The position numbers were made by a program, and so were the translations under genes. 64,000 bases of DNA. Source: Arthrobacter sp. FB24 (GTDB lineage Bacteria; Actinomycetota; Actinomycetes; Actinomycetales; Micrococcaceae). A model generated the notes under the pieces. It searched no databases. It saw only the letters and a list, made by a program, of their open reading frames with translations, and had not been told where the DNA came from. The stretch's first letter is position 1, and every line of letters begins with the position of its first letter. Location of the stretch: NCBI RefSeq assembly GCF_000196235.1, contig NC_008541.1, forward strand, positions 3,286,001 to 3,350,000. The letters run 5' to 3'. Shown piece by piece: positions 43,169 through 53,500 of the stretch.

Positions 43169-43477
43169 TTACTTAGCCTTCTCGAGGATCTCCACCAGAC
43201 GCCACCGCTTGGTAGCGGAGAGCGGGCGGGTCTCGGCGAGGAGAACGAGGTCGCCGATGCCGGCGGTGTTCTCTTCGTCGTGAGCCTTGATCTTCGTGTT
43301 GCGGCGGATGACCTTGCCGTAGAGGGCGTGCTTCACGCGGTCTTCAACCTGGACAACGATGGTCTTTTCCATCTTGTCCGAGACGACGTAGCCGCGCTTC
43401 GTCTTACGGTAACCGCGCTCGTCAGCCTTGGCTGCGCCGGAAACAGTTTCCGTCACGTTCTCGTCCTTTTCACTCAC
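43169..43477 (-). CDS. rpsQ: 30S ribosomal protein S17
   Basis: 102 residues, GTG start overlapping rpmC by 4 nt. OB-fold primary 16S binder: [50 protein letters not shown], then [28 protein letters not shown] 20-residue acidic N-terminal extension precedes the fold. Last gene of the S10 unit; a terminator follows. Confidence 0.97.
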   Translation of the reverse strand: MSEKDENVTETVSGAAKADERGYRKTKRGYVVSDKMEKTIVVQVEDRVKHALYGKVIRRNTKIKAHDEENTAGIGDLVLLAETRPLSATKRWRLVEILEKAK

Positions 43478-43803
43478 TTGGCATCCTCCTCGGTCTCAAC
43501 CGTTTCAGCCTTGTCGGCCTTCTTGGTTGCAGCCTTCTTGGATTTCTTTTCTTCCTTGGCTTCCACAACCGGTGCGGCAACCTCGGCACGAATGCCCAGC
43601 TCGCGCTCACGAAGAACGGTGTAGATGCGGGCGATGTCCTTCTTTACCGCGCGCAGACGACCGTGGTTCTCCAGCTGACCGGTGGCGGACTGGAAACGCA
43701 GGTTGAACAGCTCTTCCTTGGCCTTGCGGAGTTCTTCAACGAGACGCTCGTTGTCGAAACCGTCCAGCTGTGCGGATGCAAGTTCCTTGGATCCTACTGC
43801 CAT
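43474..43803 (-). CDS. rpmC: 50S ribosomal protein L29
   Basis: 109 residues. The core (1-70: [56 protein letters not shown]) is standard two-helix L29 near the tunnel exit and SRP docking site. Residues about 75-109 are a charged Ala/Glu/Lys tail ([17 protein letters not shown]). E. coli L29 has 63 residues. Confidence 0.96.
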   Translation of the reverse strand: MAVGSKELASAQLDGFDNERLVEELRKAKEELFNLRFQSATGQLENHGRLRAVKKDIARIYTVLRERELGIRAEVAAPVVEAKEEKKSKKAATKKADKAETVETEEDAK

Positions 43804-43805
43804 TT

Positions 43806-44222
43806 CTACTCACCACCTTCGCGACGCACAATGCGTGCCTTCAACGGCAGCTTGTGGATTGCCAGGCGCAGTGCCTCGCGAGCTACCTCTTCACTGACAC
43901 CGGAGAGTTCGAAGAGAACCCGGCCCGGCTTGACGTTTGAGACCCACCATTCCGGAGAACCCTTACCGGAACCCATACGGGTTTCAGCAGGCTTCTTCGT
44001 CAGCGGACGGTCCGGGTAAATGTTGATCCAGACCTTGCCGCCACGCTTGATGTGGCGGGTCATCGCGATACGGGCGGATTCGATCTGACGGTTCGTGACG
44101 TATGCCGGGCTCAGAGCCTGGATGCCCCACTCACCGAAGGAGACCTTGGTGCCGCCCGTAGCAGCGCCGGAACGACCCGGGTGGTGCTGCTTACGGTGCT
44201 TGACTCGACGTGGGATAAGCAT
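43806..44222 (-). CDS. rplP: 50S ribosomal protein L16
   Basis: 138 residues. L16 shapes the A site of the large subunit. Seen: [97 protein letters not shown]. Starts immediately before the rpsC stop and ends 2 nt before rpmC. Confidence 0.98.
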   Translation of the reverse strand: MLIPRRVKHRKQHHPGRSGAATGGTKVSFGEWGIQALSPAYVTNRQIESARIAMTRHIKRGGKVWINIYPDRPLTKKPAETRMGSGKGSPEWWVSNVKPGRVLFELSGVSEEVAREALRLAIHKLPLKARIVRREGGE

Positions 44223-45056
44223 TTAAGCCTGTCCTCCTTCTACTGCCGGTGCAGCTGCCTCAACCGCAGGAGCTTCAGCAGCAGGTGCTGCTTCGGCTGC
44301 CGGGCGGTCGGTACGACGACGGCGGTCACCACGGTCAGCGCCACCCGGGCGGCCCGGACGATCGCTGGCACCACGGCCGCGGGACGGAGCAGCAGCTGCC
44401 TGCTGAGCCAGTTCCTTGGAGGTGACGTCACCCTTGTAGATCCAGACCTTCACGCCGATGCGGCCAAAGGTGGTCTTGGCTTCGTAGAAGCCGTAGTCGA
44501 TGTTCGCACGGAGGGTGTGCAGGGGCACACGGCCTTCGCGGTAGAACTCCGAGCGGGACATTTCAGCGCCACCCAGTCGACCGGAGCAAGCGATACGGAT
44601 GCCCTTGGCACCTGCACGCTGTGCGGACTGCATTGCCTTCTTCATTGCACGGCGGAATGCCACGCGGGAAGTCAGCTGCTCCGCAACGCCCTGGGCAACA
44701 AGCTGTGCTTCCATCTCGGGGTTCTTGACCTCGAGAATGTTCAGCTGAACCTGCTTGCCGGTGAGCTTTTCGAGCTCGCCGCGGATGCGGTCTGCTTCAG
44801 CACCGCGGCGGCCGATAACGATGCCCGGACGTGCCGTGTGGATATCCACACGGACACGGTCGCGGGTGCGCTCGATTTCAACCTTGGCGATACCGGCGCG
44901 CTCCATGCCCGTGGACATGAGCTGGCGGATACGGATGTCTTCGCGAACGAAGTCCTTGTACCGCTGGCCGGCCTTGGTGCTGTCAGCAAACCAGTGCGAT
45001 ACGTGATCGGTGGTGATGCCGAGTCGGAACCCGTGCGGGTTAACTTTCTGTCCCAC
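44223..45056 (-). CDS. rpsC: 30S ribosomal protein S3
   Basis: 277 residues, GTG start abutting the rplV stop. S3 lines the mRNA entry channel. Seen: [24 protein letters not shown]-domain [59 protein letters not shown] and VWIYKGDV. From about 215 a low-complexity tail begins with Arg/Gly repeats ([15 protein letters not shown]) and ends Ala/Glu/Pro-rich ([17 protein letters not shown]). Confidence 0.97.
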   Translation of the reverse strand: MGQKVNPHGFRLGITTDHVSHWFADSTKAGQRYKDFVREDIRIRQLMSTGMERAGIAKVEIERTRDRVRVDIHTARPGIVIGRRGAEADRIRGELEKLTGKQVQLNILEVKNPEMEAQLVAQGVAEQLTSRVAFRRAMKKAMQSAQRAGAKGIRIACSGRLGGAEMSRSEFYREGRVPLHTLRANIDYGFYEAKTTFGRIGVKVWIYKGDVTSKELAQQAAAAPSRGRGASDRPGRPGGADRGDRRRRTDRPAAEAAPAAEAPAVEAAAPAVEGGQA

Positions 45057-45422
45057 TTAGCGAGCCTCCTCTTTCTCCGGGGTAGCGACTACCACGGTGA
45101 TGTGGCTCGTGCGCTTCTTGATCTGAAATGCACGACCCTGGGCACGCGGCTGGAACCGCTTCATGGTCGGGCCTTCATCAACAAACGCTTCGCTGATGAT
45201 GAGGTCACCTTCGTCAAACGCCACGCCGTCGCGGTCCGCGAGGACCCGGGCGTTGGAGATTGCCGACTGAACTACCTTGAATACCGGCTCAGAAGCTGCC
45301 TGGGGGGCAAACTTCAGAATTGCCAGAGCCTCGTTCGCTTGCTTACCACGAACAAGGTTGACGACGCGCCGGGCCTTCATAGGCGTTACGCGGATGTGAC
45401 GCGCAATTGCCTTGGCTTCCAT
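45057..45422 (-). CDS. rplV: 50S ribosomal protein L22
   Basis: 121 residues. L22 lines the nascent-peptide tunnel with L4. Seen: [60 protein letters not shown] and the tunnel hairpin [30 protein letters not shown]. The hairpin is intact, with no sign of macrolide-resistance deletions. Confidence 0.98.
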   Translation of the reverse strand: MEAKAIARHIRVTPMKARRVVNLVRGKQANEALAILKFAPQAASEPVFKVVQSAISNARVLADRDGVAFDEGDLIISEAFVDEGPTMKRFQPRAQGRAFQIKKRTSHITVVVATPEKEEAR

Positions 45423-45460
45423 TGCTTTCCTTCTCTCGTCTTTGACGTAAGTGCAGGCGC

Positions 45461-45742
45461 CTAGCGGCGCTTGCCCTTACGGTCGTCCTTGACATGGCCG
45501 CGGAATGTCCGCGTGGGAGCGAATTCGCCGAGCTTGTGCCCGACCATCGACTCGGTGACAAACACCGGAATGTGCTTGCGTCCGTCGTGCACGGCGATCG
45601 TGTGCCCGAGCATGTCGGGGATGATCATCGAGCGGCGGGACCAGGTCTTGATGACGTTCTTGGTGCCCTTTTCGTTTTCCCTGTCCACCTTTACAAAGAG
45701 GTGCTGGTCAACGAAAGGACCTTTTTTCAGGCTGCGTGGCAT
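45461..45742 (-). CDS. rpsS: 30S ribosomal protein S19
   Basis: 93 residues: [76 protein letters not shown], the full S19 signature in the 30S head near the A site. Lies between rplB (12 nt) and rplV (38 nt). Confidence 0.98.
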   Translation of the reverse strand: MPRSLKKGPFVDQHLFVKVDRENEKGTKNVIKTWSRRSMIIPDMLGHTIAVHDGRKHIPVFVTESMVGHKLGEFAPTRTFRGHVKDDRKGKRR

Positions 45743-45754
45743 GTGTCCAGGCTC

Positions 45755-46594
45755 CTATCGCTTGTTCTTGCCAGTACGACGGCGACGAACAATAAGCTTG
45801 TCGCTCTCTTTGTTGGGACGGCGGGTGCGACCTTCGCGCTTACCGTTGGGGTTGACGGGGTGACGTCCACCGGACGTCTTACCCTCGCCACCACCGTGCG
45901 GGTGGTCGACCGGGTTCATCGCGACACCACGGACGGTCGGGCGAACGCCCTTCCAGCGCATGCGGCCGGCCTTGCCCCAGTTGATGTTCGACTGCTCGGC
46001 GTTGCCGACCTCGCCGACCGTTGCGCGGCAGCGCACGTCAACGTTGCGGATTTCGCCGGAAGGCAGACGCAGCTGGGCGAAGCGGCCTTCCTTGGCAACG
46101 AGCTGGATCGACGCGCCGGCGGAGCGGCCCATCTTGGCGCCGCCACCCGGACGCAGTTCAACTGCGTGGATGACGGTACCCACCGGGATGTTGCGCAGGG
46201 GCAGGTTGTTGCCAGGCTTGATATCAGCGTTGGCACCTGCCTCTACGAAGTCACCCTGGGACAGCTTGTTCGGGGCGATGATGTAACGCTTGGTGCCATC
46301 AACGTAGTGCAGGAGGGCGATGCGAGCCGTACGGTTCGGATCGTACTCAATTTCGGCAACGCGGGCGTCAACGCCGTCTTTGTCGTGGCGACGGAAGTCG
46401 ATCAGACGGTACTGGCGCTTGTGGCCACCACCCTTGTGACGGGTCGTGATCTTACCGGTGTTGTTACGGCCACCCTTTTTGGGCAGCGGACGTACCAACG
46501 ACTTTTCCGGCGTCGACCGCGTGATTTCAGTGAAGTCCGCTACGCTCGAGCCGCGACGGCCCGGGGTAGTCGGCTTATATTTACGGATTCCCAT
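45755..46594 (-). CDS. rplB: 50S ribosomal protein L2
   Basis: 279 residues. L2 is needed for peptidyl-transferase activity and subunit association. Seen: [79 protein letters not shown] and the catalytic-centre loop [30 protein letters not shown] with His in the conserved HPHGGGEG. Confidence 0.98.
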   Translation of the reverse strand: MGIRKYKPTTPGRRGSSVADFTEITRSTPEKSLVRPLPKKGGRNNTGKITTRHKGGGHKRQYRLIDFRRHDKDGVDARVAEIEYDPNRTARIALLHYVDGTKRYIIAPNKLSQGDFVEAGANADIKPGNNLPLRNIPVGTVIHAVELRPGGGAKMGRSAGASIQLVAKEGRFAQLRLPSGEIRNVDVRCRATVGEVGNAEQSNINWGKAGRMRWKGVRPTVRGVAMNPVDHPHGGGEGKTSGGRHPVNPNGKREGRTRRPNKESDKLIVRRRRTGKNKR

Positions 46595-46623
46595 AATTCA
46601 TTTCCTCGTTAAAGTGGTCTCCG

Positions 46624-46929
46624 CTACGCGAGCGGACCGCCGAAGATGTCGATCGTGCCTTCTTTGAGGGTCACAATCGCACGCTTGGTGTTCTTGCGGG
46701 TTCCCCAGCCGAATTTGGTGCGCTTACGCTTACCGGCACGGTTGATGGTGTTGATCGATTCGACCTTGACGGAGAAAATCTTCTCCACGGCCAGCTTGAT
46801 CTCGGTCTTGTTCGAGCGGGGGTCCACCAGGAAGGTGTACTTTCCCTCATCGATCAGGCCGTAGCTCTTTTCCGATACGACGGGTGCAAGCACGACGTCG
46901 CGCGGGTCCTTGATGGTGGCTGCGCTCAC
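46624..46929 (-). CDS. rplW: 50S ribosomal protein L23
   Basis: 101 residues, GTG start overlapping the rplD stop by 4 nt. L23 sits at the tunnel exit and docks trigger factor and SRP. Seen: [54 protein letters not shown], then [22 protein letters not shown]. Confidence 0.98.
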   Translation of the reverse strand: MSAATIKDPRDVVLAPVVSEKSYGLIDEGKYTFLVDPRSNKTEIKLAVEKIFSVKVESINTINRAGKRKRTKFGWGTRKNTKRAIVTLKEGTIDIFGGPLA

Positions 46930-47543
46930 TTGGCATCCTCCTCGTTCTTTGCCTTGGCGGCAACGAATGCCTCGTAGGCAGCCTTGGTGAAGACTACGTC
47001 GTCAGAGACGAGCACGTCGTAGGTGTTCAGCTGGTCTGCGTACAGAACGTGAACATCTGCGAGGTTGCGCACGGACAGTGCGGCAACATCGTTGGCGCGC
47101 TCGATGACAACGAGCAGGTTCTTGCGCTCGGAAACTCCGCGCAGCGTTGCCAGTGCTTCCTTGGCGGACGGCTTGGTGCCGGCTACCAGTTCAGCGACAA
47201 CGTGGATGCGGCCGTTGCGGGCGCGGTCAGACAGTGCGCCGCGAAGTGCAGCAGCAATCATCTTCTTGGGGGTCCGCTGGCTGTAGTCGCGCGGGGTCGG
47301 GCCGTGGACAACGCCACCACCGGTCATGTGAGGAGCACGGATTGAACCCTGACGGGCGCGGCCGGTGCCCTTCTGCTTGAACGGCTTGCGGCCTGCACCG
47401 GAAACTTCAGCGCGGGTCTTGGTCTTGTGGGTACCCTGGCGAGCAGCAGCGAGCTGTGCAACGACGACCTGGTGCAGCAGCGGCACGTTGGTCTGTACGT
47501 CGAAGATCTCTGCAGGCAGGTCAACCTTGACAGTGCTAGTCAT
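46926..47543 (-). CDS. rplD: 50S ribosomal protein L4
   Basis: 205 residues. L4 lines the exit tunnel and in some bacteria represses the S10 operon. Seen: [53 protein letters not shown], then [18 protein letters not shown] and [22 protein letters not shown]. The tunnel loop [12 protein letters not shown] is intact. Confidence 0.98.
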   Translation of the reverse strand: MTSTVKVDLPAEIFDVQTNVPLLHQVVVAQLAAARQGTHKTKTRAEVSGAGRKPFKQKGTGRARQGSIRAPHMTGGGVVHGPTPRDYSQRTPKKMIAAALRGALSDRARNGRIHVVAELVAGTKPSAKEALATLRGVSERKNLLVVIERANDVAALSVRNLADVHVLYADQLNTYDVLVSDDVVFTKAAYEAFVAAKAKNEEDAK

Positions 47544-47547
47544 TGAA

Positions 47548-48198
47548 CTAGGCTCCCTTCACGGCGGTGCGTACGAGGACGACCTGGCCGCGGGCACCGG
47601 GAACGGCGCCCTTGATGAGGAGCAGCGACTTCTCGACGTCAACTGCGTGAACCGTGAGGTTCAGCGTGGTGTGACGAACGGCGCCCATGCGGCCGGCCAT
47701 TTTCATGCCCTTGAAGACGCGGCTCGGGGTGGATGCGCCACCGATTGAACCGGGCTTACGGTGGTTCTTGTGTGCACCGTGGGAAGCACCAACGCCGTGG
47801 AAGCCGTGACGCTTCATAACACCGGCGAAGCCCTTACCCTTGGTGGTGCCAACGACGTCGATCTTCTGGCCGGCTTCGAAGACCTCAACAGAGAGCTCCT
47901 GGCCCAGCTCGTACTCGGCAGCATCTGCGGTACGGAGTTCGACAACGTGGCGGCGAGGCGTGACGCCTGCCTTTTCAAAGTGACCAGCCAGCGGCTTGGT
48001 GACCTTGCGGGGATCGATCTGGCCGTAGCCGATCTGAACGGCGACGTAGCCATCAACGTCTGCATTGCGCAGCTGGGTGATGACGTTTGAGTCAGCCTGG
48101 ACAACAGTGACGGGGATGAGCTTGTTGTTCTCGTCCCAGACCTGGGTCATGCCGAGCTTCGTGCCCAGCAGGCCCTTTACGTTACGGGTTGCGGTCAT
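47548..48198 (-). CDS. rplC: 50S ribosomal protein L3
   Basis: 216 residues. L3 is an early assembly protein reaching the peptidyl-transferase centre. Seen: [102 protein letters not shown]. Lies 17 nt after rpsJ. Confidence 0.98.
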   Translation of the reverse strand: MTATRNVKGLLGTKLGMTQVWDENNKLIPVTVVQADSNVITQLRNADVDGYVAVQIGYGQIDPRKVTKPLAGHFEKAGVTPRRHVVELRTADAAEYELGQELSVEVFEAGQKIDVVGTTKGKGFAGVMKRHGFHGVGASHGAHKNHRKPGSIGGASTPSRVFKGMKMAGRMGAVRHTTLNLTVHAVDVEKSLLLIKGAVPGARGQVVLVRTAVKGA

Positions 48199-48215
48199 AG
48201 TCTCTCAGCACCTCC

Positions 48216-48524
48216 CTACAGCTTGATTTCGATGTTCACGTCAGCCGGCAGGTCGAGACGCATAAGCGAGTCAACTGCCTTCGGCGTGGGGTCGATGATG
48301 TCGATCAGACGCTTGTGCGTGCGCATTTCAAAGTGCTCGCGGCTGTCCTTGTACTTGTGCGGAGAGCGGATAACGCAGTACACGTTCTTCTCCGTCGGCA
48401 GCGGCACGGGGCCGACTACCGTTGCGCCTGCGCGCGTGACCGTCTCAACGATCTTCCGTGCTGAAACGTCAATGACCTCGTGGTCGTATGACTTCAGCCG
48501 GATGCGGATTTTTTGTCCCGCCAT
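48216..48524 (-). CDS. rpsJ: 30S ribosomal protein S10 (NusE)
   Basis: 102 residues: [73 protein letters not shown] 30S head protein that also acts as NusE in antitermination. First gene of the S10 operon, reading away from the GH1 gene. Confidence 0.98.
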
Positions 48525-48935
48525 GTCGCCTGACTCTCTTTCAGTCTGTGCTTCCCCTGTTTGGGGCTGCCCTGTTTACTTACGCGTTGTGCGGCTGCCG
48601 AAGCATTTGAAGTCGTAACTACCACCCGCCGCACAAGCTGAATCCGGAAGAATCCGGGTTCCTCAACCTGCCGGCGTAACCGACCCCCGCGGTCGGGCGT
48701 GTCGCGCTGTGCACGCGTACTCGTCCGCAATTCCATGGGGAGGGGTTATGTTTGGTCTCCTACCTGGACCCTGACACCCGGCATTATCCGGATCGGGACG
48801 CGAAGGAGCGCTTGAACAACTCATCTAGTATGCCGGATTTTGCAGGCAGAAGCGAATCAGGATGTGCCGGGGCCCGTCAGTACCCGGAGATGCGGGGTCA
48901 TTGCCTTCAGCAACCGTCGAATGGATGATAGGGGC
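48525..48935. other. 411-base divergent region between rpsJ and the GH1 gene
   Basis: No credible gene on either strand. It must hold the S10 operon promoter and leader (minus) and the GH1 promoter (plus). A GATAAT-like -10 (minus strand, about 48787) is present but lacks a good -35, so no promoter is called. Confidence 0.55.
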
Positions 48936-50363
48936 ATGACTGTGCAGAACTCTGCGGCGTTGCAGAGCCTGGCCGAGCGGCTGGACCCCGAGTTCGTCCT
49001 GGGTGTGGCCGCCGCCGCGTTCCAGATCGAAGGATCCCTCAAGGCTGACGGGCGTGGCCCGTCCGGCTGGGACGCCTTCGCCGAGAAACCCGGCAGCATT
49101 ATGGACGGCCACTCCCCTGCCATCGCCTGCGACCATTACAACCGTTCCGGCGAAGATGTGGCCCTGATGCGCGAACTGGGCATCAACTCCTACCGGTTCT
49201 CCATTTCCTGGCCCCGCATCCAGCCCGACGGCCGCGGCTCCTTCAACAGTCAGGGCCTGGATTTCTACGACCGGCTGATCGACCAGTTGCTCGACGCCGG
49301 CATCTCACCGATGGCCACGCTGTATCACTGGGACACTCCCCTGCCGCTCGAGCACGGCGGCGGCTGGCTGAACCGATCCACTGCGGAGCGCTTCGCCGAA
49401 TACAGCGCAGCAGCCGGAGAACGGTTCGGGGACCGCGTGGCGCAATGGGTCACACTGAACGAGCCAGTGTCGGTGACACTGAACGGGTATGCACTGGGCG
49501 TCCATGCCCCGGGGCACAATCTCCTCTTCAACGCCTTGCCCTCAATTCACCATCAACTACTAGGGCACGGACTCGCCGTCCAGGCCCTCCGGGCCGCGGG
49601 CGTCACCGGGGCCGTCGGCGTCACCAACCTGCACTCCCCTGTCCGGCCGGCAACCCGCAAGCCCGGCGACAGGATGGTGGCGCGAATCTTCGATATTTTG
49701 ATGAACCGCATCTACGCGGACCCCGTTCTGCTGGGCCGCTACCCGAAACTGCCGCTGGTGGTCCGTCCGTGGTTCCGCTCCATGGGCAAGATCTCCGACG
49801 CCGACCTCCGGACCATCCACCAGCCCCTGGACTTCTACGGGCTCAATTACTACTACCCCGTTAAAGTTGCCATGGGCCGGGGGCCCGTCAGCGTACCGGC
49901 AAACAATTCCGGAGCGCTGGCCCAGTTGCCATTCCACGAAGTGGGCTATCCGGAGTACGAGACAACCGGCTTCGGCTGGCCTGTGGCACCTAAACACATC
50001 GGCATCCTGCTCCGCGAAATGAAGGACCGCTACGGGGATGCTTTGCCGCCGCTGTACATCACCGAGAGCGGAGCGAGCTTCCCGGAACCGGAGCATGTGA
50101 CCGGTCCGATTGCCGACTCCAACAGAATCGAATACCTGGCCAGCCACCTCGGCCATGCGCTGGCGGCCACGTCACCCGGCGGCCTGGCCGAGGACGTGAA
50201 ACTCCTGGGCTACTACGTATGGACGCTGCTGGACAACTTCGAGTGGGCCGCTGGGTACTCGCAGCGTTTCGGCCTGATCCACGTGGACTTTGACACGCTG
50301 GAGCGGACACCCAAGGAGTCCTTCTATTGGCTCCAGGCGCTGAGCCGGGCACGGAAAGCCTGA
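48936..50363 (+). CDS. GH1 family beta-glucosidase
   Basis: 475 residues from the ATG at 48936. Retaining glycosidase of family 1, likely cytoplasmic (no signal peptide), hydrolysing beta-glucosides such as cellobiose. Acid/base Glu176 (TLNEP), nucleophile Glu377 (ITESG, with Ser replacing the usual Asn), substrate-binding CDHYNR and YRFSISWPRI, and C-terminal SQRFGLIHVDFDTLERTPKESFYW are all present. Alternative in-frame ATG at 48921. It is isolated: no sugar transporter is adjacent, though a CUT1 operon lies 20 kb away. Confidence 0.93.
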   Translation: MTVQNSAALQSLAERLDPEFVLGVAAAAFQIEGSLKADGRGPSGWDAFAEKPGSIMDGHSPAIACDHYNRSGEDVALMRELGINSYRFSISWPRIQPDGRGSFNSQGLDFYDRLIDQLLDAGISPMATLYHWDTPLPLEHGGGWLNRSTAERFAEYSAAAGERFGDRVAQWVTLNEPVSVTLNGYALGVHAPGHNLLFNALPSIHHQLLGHGLAVQALRAAGVTGAVGVTNLHSPVRPATRKPGDRMVARIFDILMNRIYADPVLLGRYPKLPLVVRPWFRSMGKISDADLRTIHQPLDFYGLNYYYPVKVAMGRGPVSVPANNSGALAQLPFHEVGYPEYETTGFGWPVAPKHIGILLREMKDRYGDALPPLYITESGASFPEPEHVTGPIADSNRIEYLASHLGHALAATSPGGLAEDVKLLGYYVWTLLDNFEWAAGYSQRFGLIHVDFDTLERTPKESFYWLQALSRARKA

Positions 50364-50371
50364 GCGCGGCC

Positions 50372-50497
50372 CTACTGGTTCTTGTTGGCGCGGTTGATGC
50401 GCTTGGCGCGGTCGATCTCCTGGCGGAAGTGCTTCTTCGCCCAGAAGACGCCGACGACGACCGCAGCGGCGACCAAGAGGAAAACTAACCATTCCAT
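50372..50497 (-). CDS. 41-residue single-pass membrane microprotein
   Basis: 41 residues: MEWLVFLLVAAAVVVGVFWA (one TM helix) followed by a strongly basic tail KKHFRQEIDRAKRINRANKNQ. ATG at 50497 has GAAAGGA at 7-nt spacing. The helix-plus-positive-tail layout predicts N-out, C-in topology. It lies between the convergent GH1 gene and the giant membrane protein, ending 8 nt after the GH1 stop. I do not recognise a family. Confidence 0.7.
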   Translation of the reverse strand: MEWLVFLLVAAAVVVGVFWAKKHFRQEIDRAKRINRANKNQ

Positions 50498-50535
50498 GTT
50501 GCTGTCCTTTCGTTGTCAGCAACCTTACCAAGGCA

Positions 50536-53500
50536 TCAGGAAGAACGATCCTGCCGTCCGTCCGGTGTTGGCTGCGGTTCGGGCAAGGGCGCCGCATCAG
50601 CCGGAGCCACGGGCTTGGCACGCGACAGCTTCCACAGGGCAAAGACAATGAGCCCGACGGCGATCAGCGCCAGCAGGGCGAACGTGTAGGACCGAAGGGC
50701 CCACATCAGGCACAACGAAACCCCGGCCGCACCCCACCAGACGAACATCCGCTCACCGATGAGCAGCCCGGACAACAGGAGCACCGCATGCAGTGCGAGG
50801 ATCCACAGCTGCTGGCCGCCGGATCCGCCAAAGAGTATCCCCACGCCGCTCAGCCCGAGCACAGCTGCGCCGGAGGCCAGCCGGATGCGCCCTGCCCTCC
50901 CGGATCCGGCTGCATAGCGGGCCGCGGCCGTCGCCGCGGCGAGCAGCACGTACCACTGCGCGGCCCAGAACGGCGACTGGAGGTGGCCCTCCGTGACAAG
51001 AAGCGCACGCTGCACGGCAACCGTCACCACGAATGTACCGATTTCGGCGGCCAGCCACCGCCTCCCGACCGGAACTTCCCGAACGATCACGGCCACTGTT
51101 GCCGCCGCCAGCAGGGACGCCGTCAGGGAGGTGGCGTCGCGCACCAATCCGGCCAGGGCGGGGACGGCCAGACCAAGCGCTCCTGCGCACACCAGCGTCC
51201 GCCGTCGCAATCCGTCCTGCGCACTGAACGCGAAGCTGACCCCGTAAAGGACCGCTGCGGCCAGCCCGCAGCCGGCCAGCCATGGCAGATAGGCTCCCCA
51301 CACGCCCGGAGTGCCGCGGAACAGGGTTTCGGTAATTTGTGTCGCCCCGGTCAGGACGAGTGCTGCGGACGGCGGGTACAACAGCGGCAGGCCTTCCACG
51401 TGCGAGGCTGTGAACCCGGTGGCAGCCAGGACCAGAAGTGAGGCACCGGTGATCCAGCCCGCTGCCTGGGTAGCGGTGAGGACGGCAACGACTGCAGGAA
51501 CAGCCGCCCCGGTCAGCCAGAACCAGCGGTCCGCCGCGGGCACATGCTGCCCCTCCCGGCGCCGACGACGTACAAGCCCGAAAGCGTTGAAGGCAAGTGA
51601 CAGAGCAAGCAATGCCAGCGGAACGCCTGTCCGGCTGAGAAGTGGCGCTTCGAGGAAGGTTCCGGCCCCGAAGTGCAGCGCCGGTCCCGCCGCGACAACA
51701 CCGAACAGGGCTGCATACACGGTCAGGTAAAGCGCACCGCGTGCCGCGAACAGCCGATGGGCCGCGACCGCACTGAGCAGCAGCAGAAACATCTCGGCCA
51801 GGACGACGCCGCGCCCGCCCTCGGCAGCGTACACGGCGGACGCACCGCCGCCCTGGATGACATACAGGGCCGGCAGGAGCGCCTGCGCCGCCAAGGTCAC
51901 CCACACTGCGGCATCCTGGAACGGCACCTGCTCCAGTCGGTGCCGCATGAACCAGCGGAGCACGTGCTGGAAAGCCAGCACTCCTGCGAGGGTCAGCGAC
52001 ACTGCCGTGGCGGACGCCGTGACATCGTAACTGAAGACGATTGCCAGCGCGGCAGTGAGTATGCGCGCCGAAGCAAAGTAGGCGCCCTTGGCCTGCCGCG
52101 GTTCCGCCGCAACAACCATGACCGCGCTGTAAACAGCGAAGATTCCCAGCAGGAGCTCGACGTCGGGCAAAATCGCCGCGCTGCAGACCAGCAGGACGGC
52201 CAGCATGGACGGCGCGAAGGCTGCGGCCGCGGTCAGGTCCCGGAATACGTAGCCGGACGCGGCGGCGCTGAGTGCCATGATGGTGATGGTCACGGTTCTC
52301 TGCCAGTCCGCCCCGCCGCCGACGGCCGCGTCGGGCAGGATCACAGCCAGCGCCAGCGTGGCGGTTTGCAGCACCAGGACCAGTGCGACGTCGGCTACCA
52401 CGGCATCCGGGGCGCGGTCGCGGACTGCGGTCACGAGCGGGAACACGAGCTGGACTCCCAGTGCAACGATCAGGATCGTGGGCAGCGAGATGTCCTCTCC
52501 GGCCACGACCAACGGCCCGGACTGCTCCTGAAGGTCTCCGTAGGCCATCGCCAGGAGCAGGGTTGCAGCTCCCCGCGCCATCCACCAGTAAGCCCAACGC
52601 TGGCTGATCGCAGCAGAGCGAAGCGCCGACATACCCAGGTAAAGAACCACCAGCACAAGAAGGCCATTGGCGAGGCCTGGCGAGACCCCGGAATAGGCCG
52701 TCATGACGGCGGTCAGCGCTATTGCCAGCGGCAGCCACTCGACTATCGCAGGCTGCCAGGTTGCGCCGGCAGCGGACCCCGGAAAGAGGAGGGCACCGGC
52801 CGCCAGTGAGGCCAGCAACTGGACCACAAGGGCCACCGCCGAAAGCAGGTTGCCGGGCGTGGAGTCCGTGATGGGCAAGGCCATAAGGCAAAGGGCGCCC
52901 GCGGCGGTAAACCCGGCGAGGGTGGGCACAGGCAGGAGTGCGGCGGCCCCCGCCCGTTCCGCCACGGCCGATGCCAACTGCTGGACCACAAGGCTGAGCG
53001 AGAGTGCGAAGGCAGCCGCAGCAAGGGCATCACTGCTTCCCTCCATCACCGCCGTCACGAAAGCAGGAACGGCGAAAGTTGCGGCTACGCGCGCCGCAAC
53101 GATGAAGTGGCGGCGCAGCCCCGGGCGGGATGCCATCGAGCGAACCGCCCAGAAGAGTGTTGCTGCCGCAAGCAGATTGAAGGCCAGCCAAGGGCCGAGC
53201 TGGAAAGTGGCGACGAGGCCGGTTGCCAGAGCTGCCGGAGGCGCCCATTCAGCGGCTCCCCCGGCTCTAACCGCGGTGTACATGCCAGTTGCGGTGCCGG
53301 CAAGAACCGCCCAGAGCAGCAGGTCCTCCGTGCTACCGGAAACCCGCATGACCATGATGATGACCAGCACCAGCTGCCCGCCAAGCGTAACGAACGAGTC
53401 GGCGGTCCAGTACCGCCTGCCTGCCCGGGCCGGACTCCATCGCTGGAGGGGCGCTGCCGCGGCGGTTATGGCCACCGACTGAAGGGCCAACAGGGATGCC

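Noticed and set aside
50753..52891. 712-residue open frame in a second minus-strand frame within the giant membrane gene
   Set aside because: Arg/Gly/Ala-rich without motifs, starts inside another coding sequence; a frame shadow of the polytopic membrane protein.
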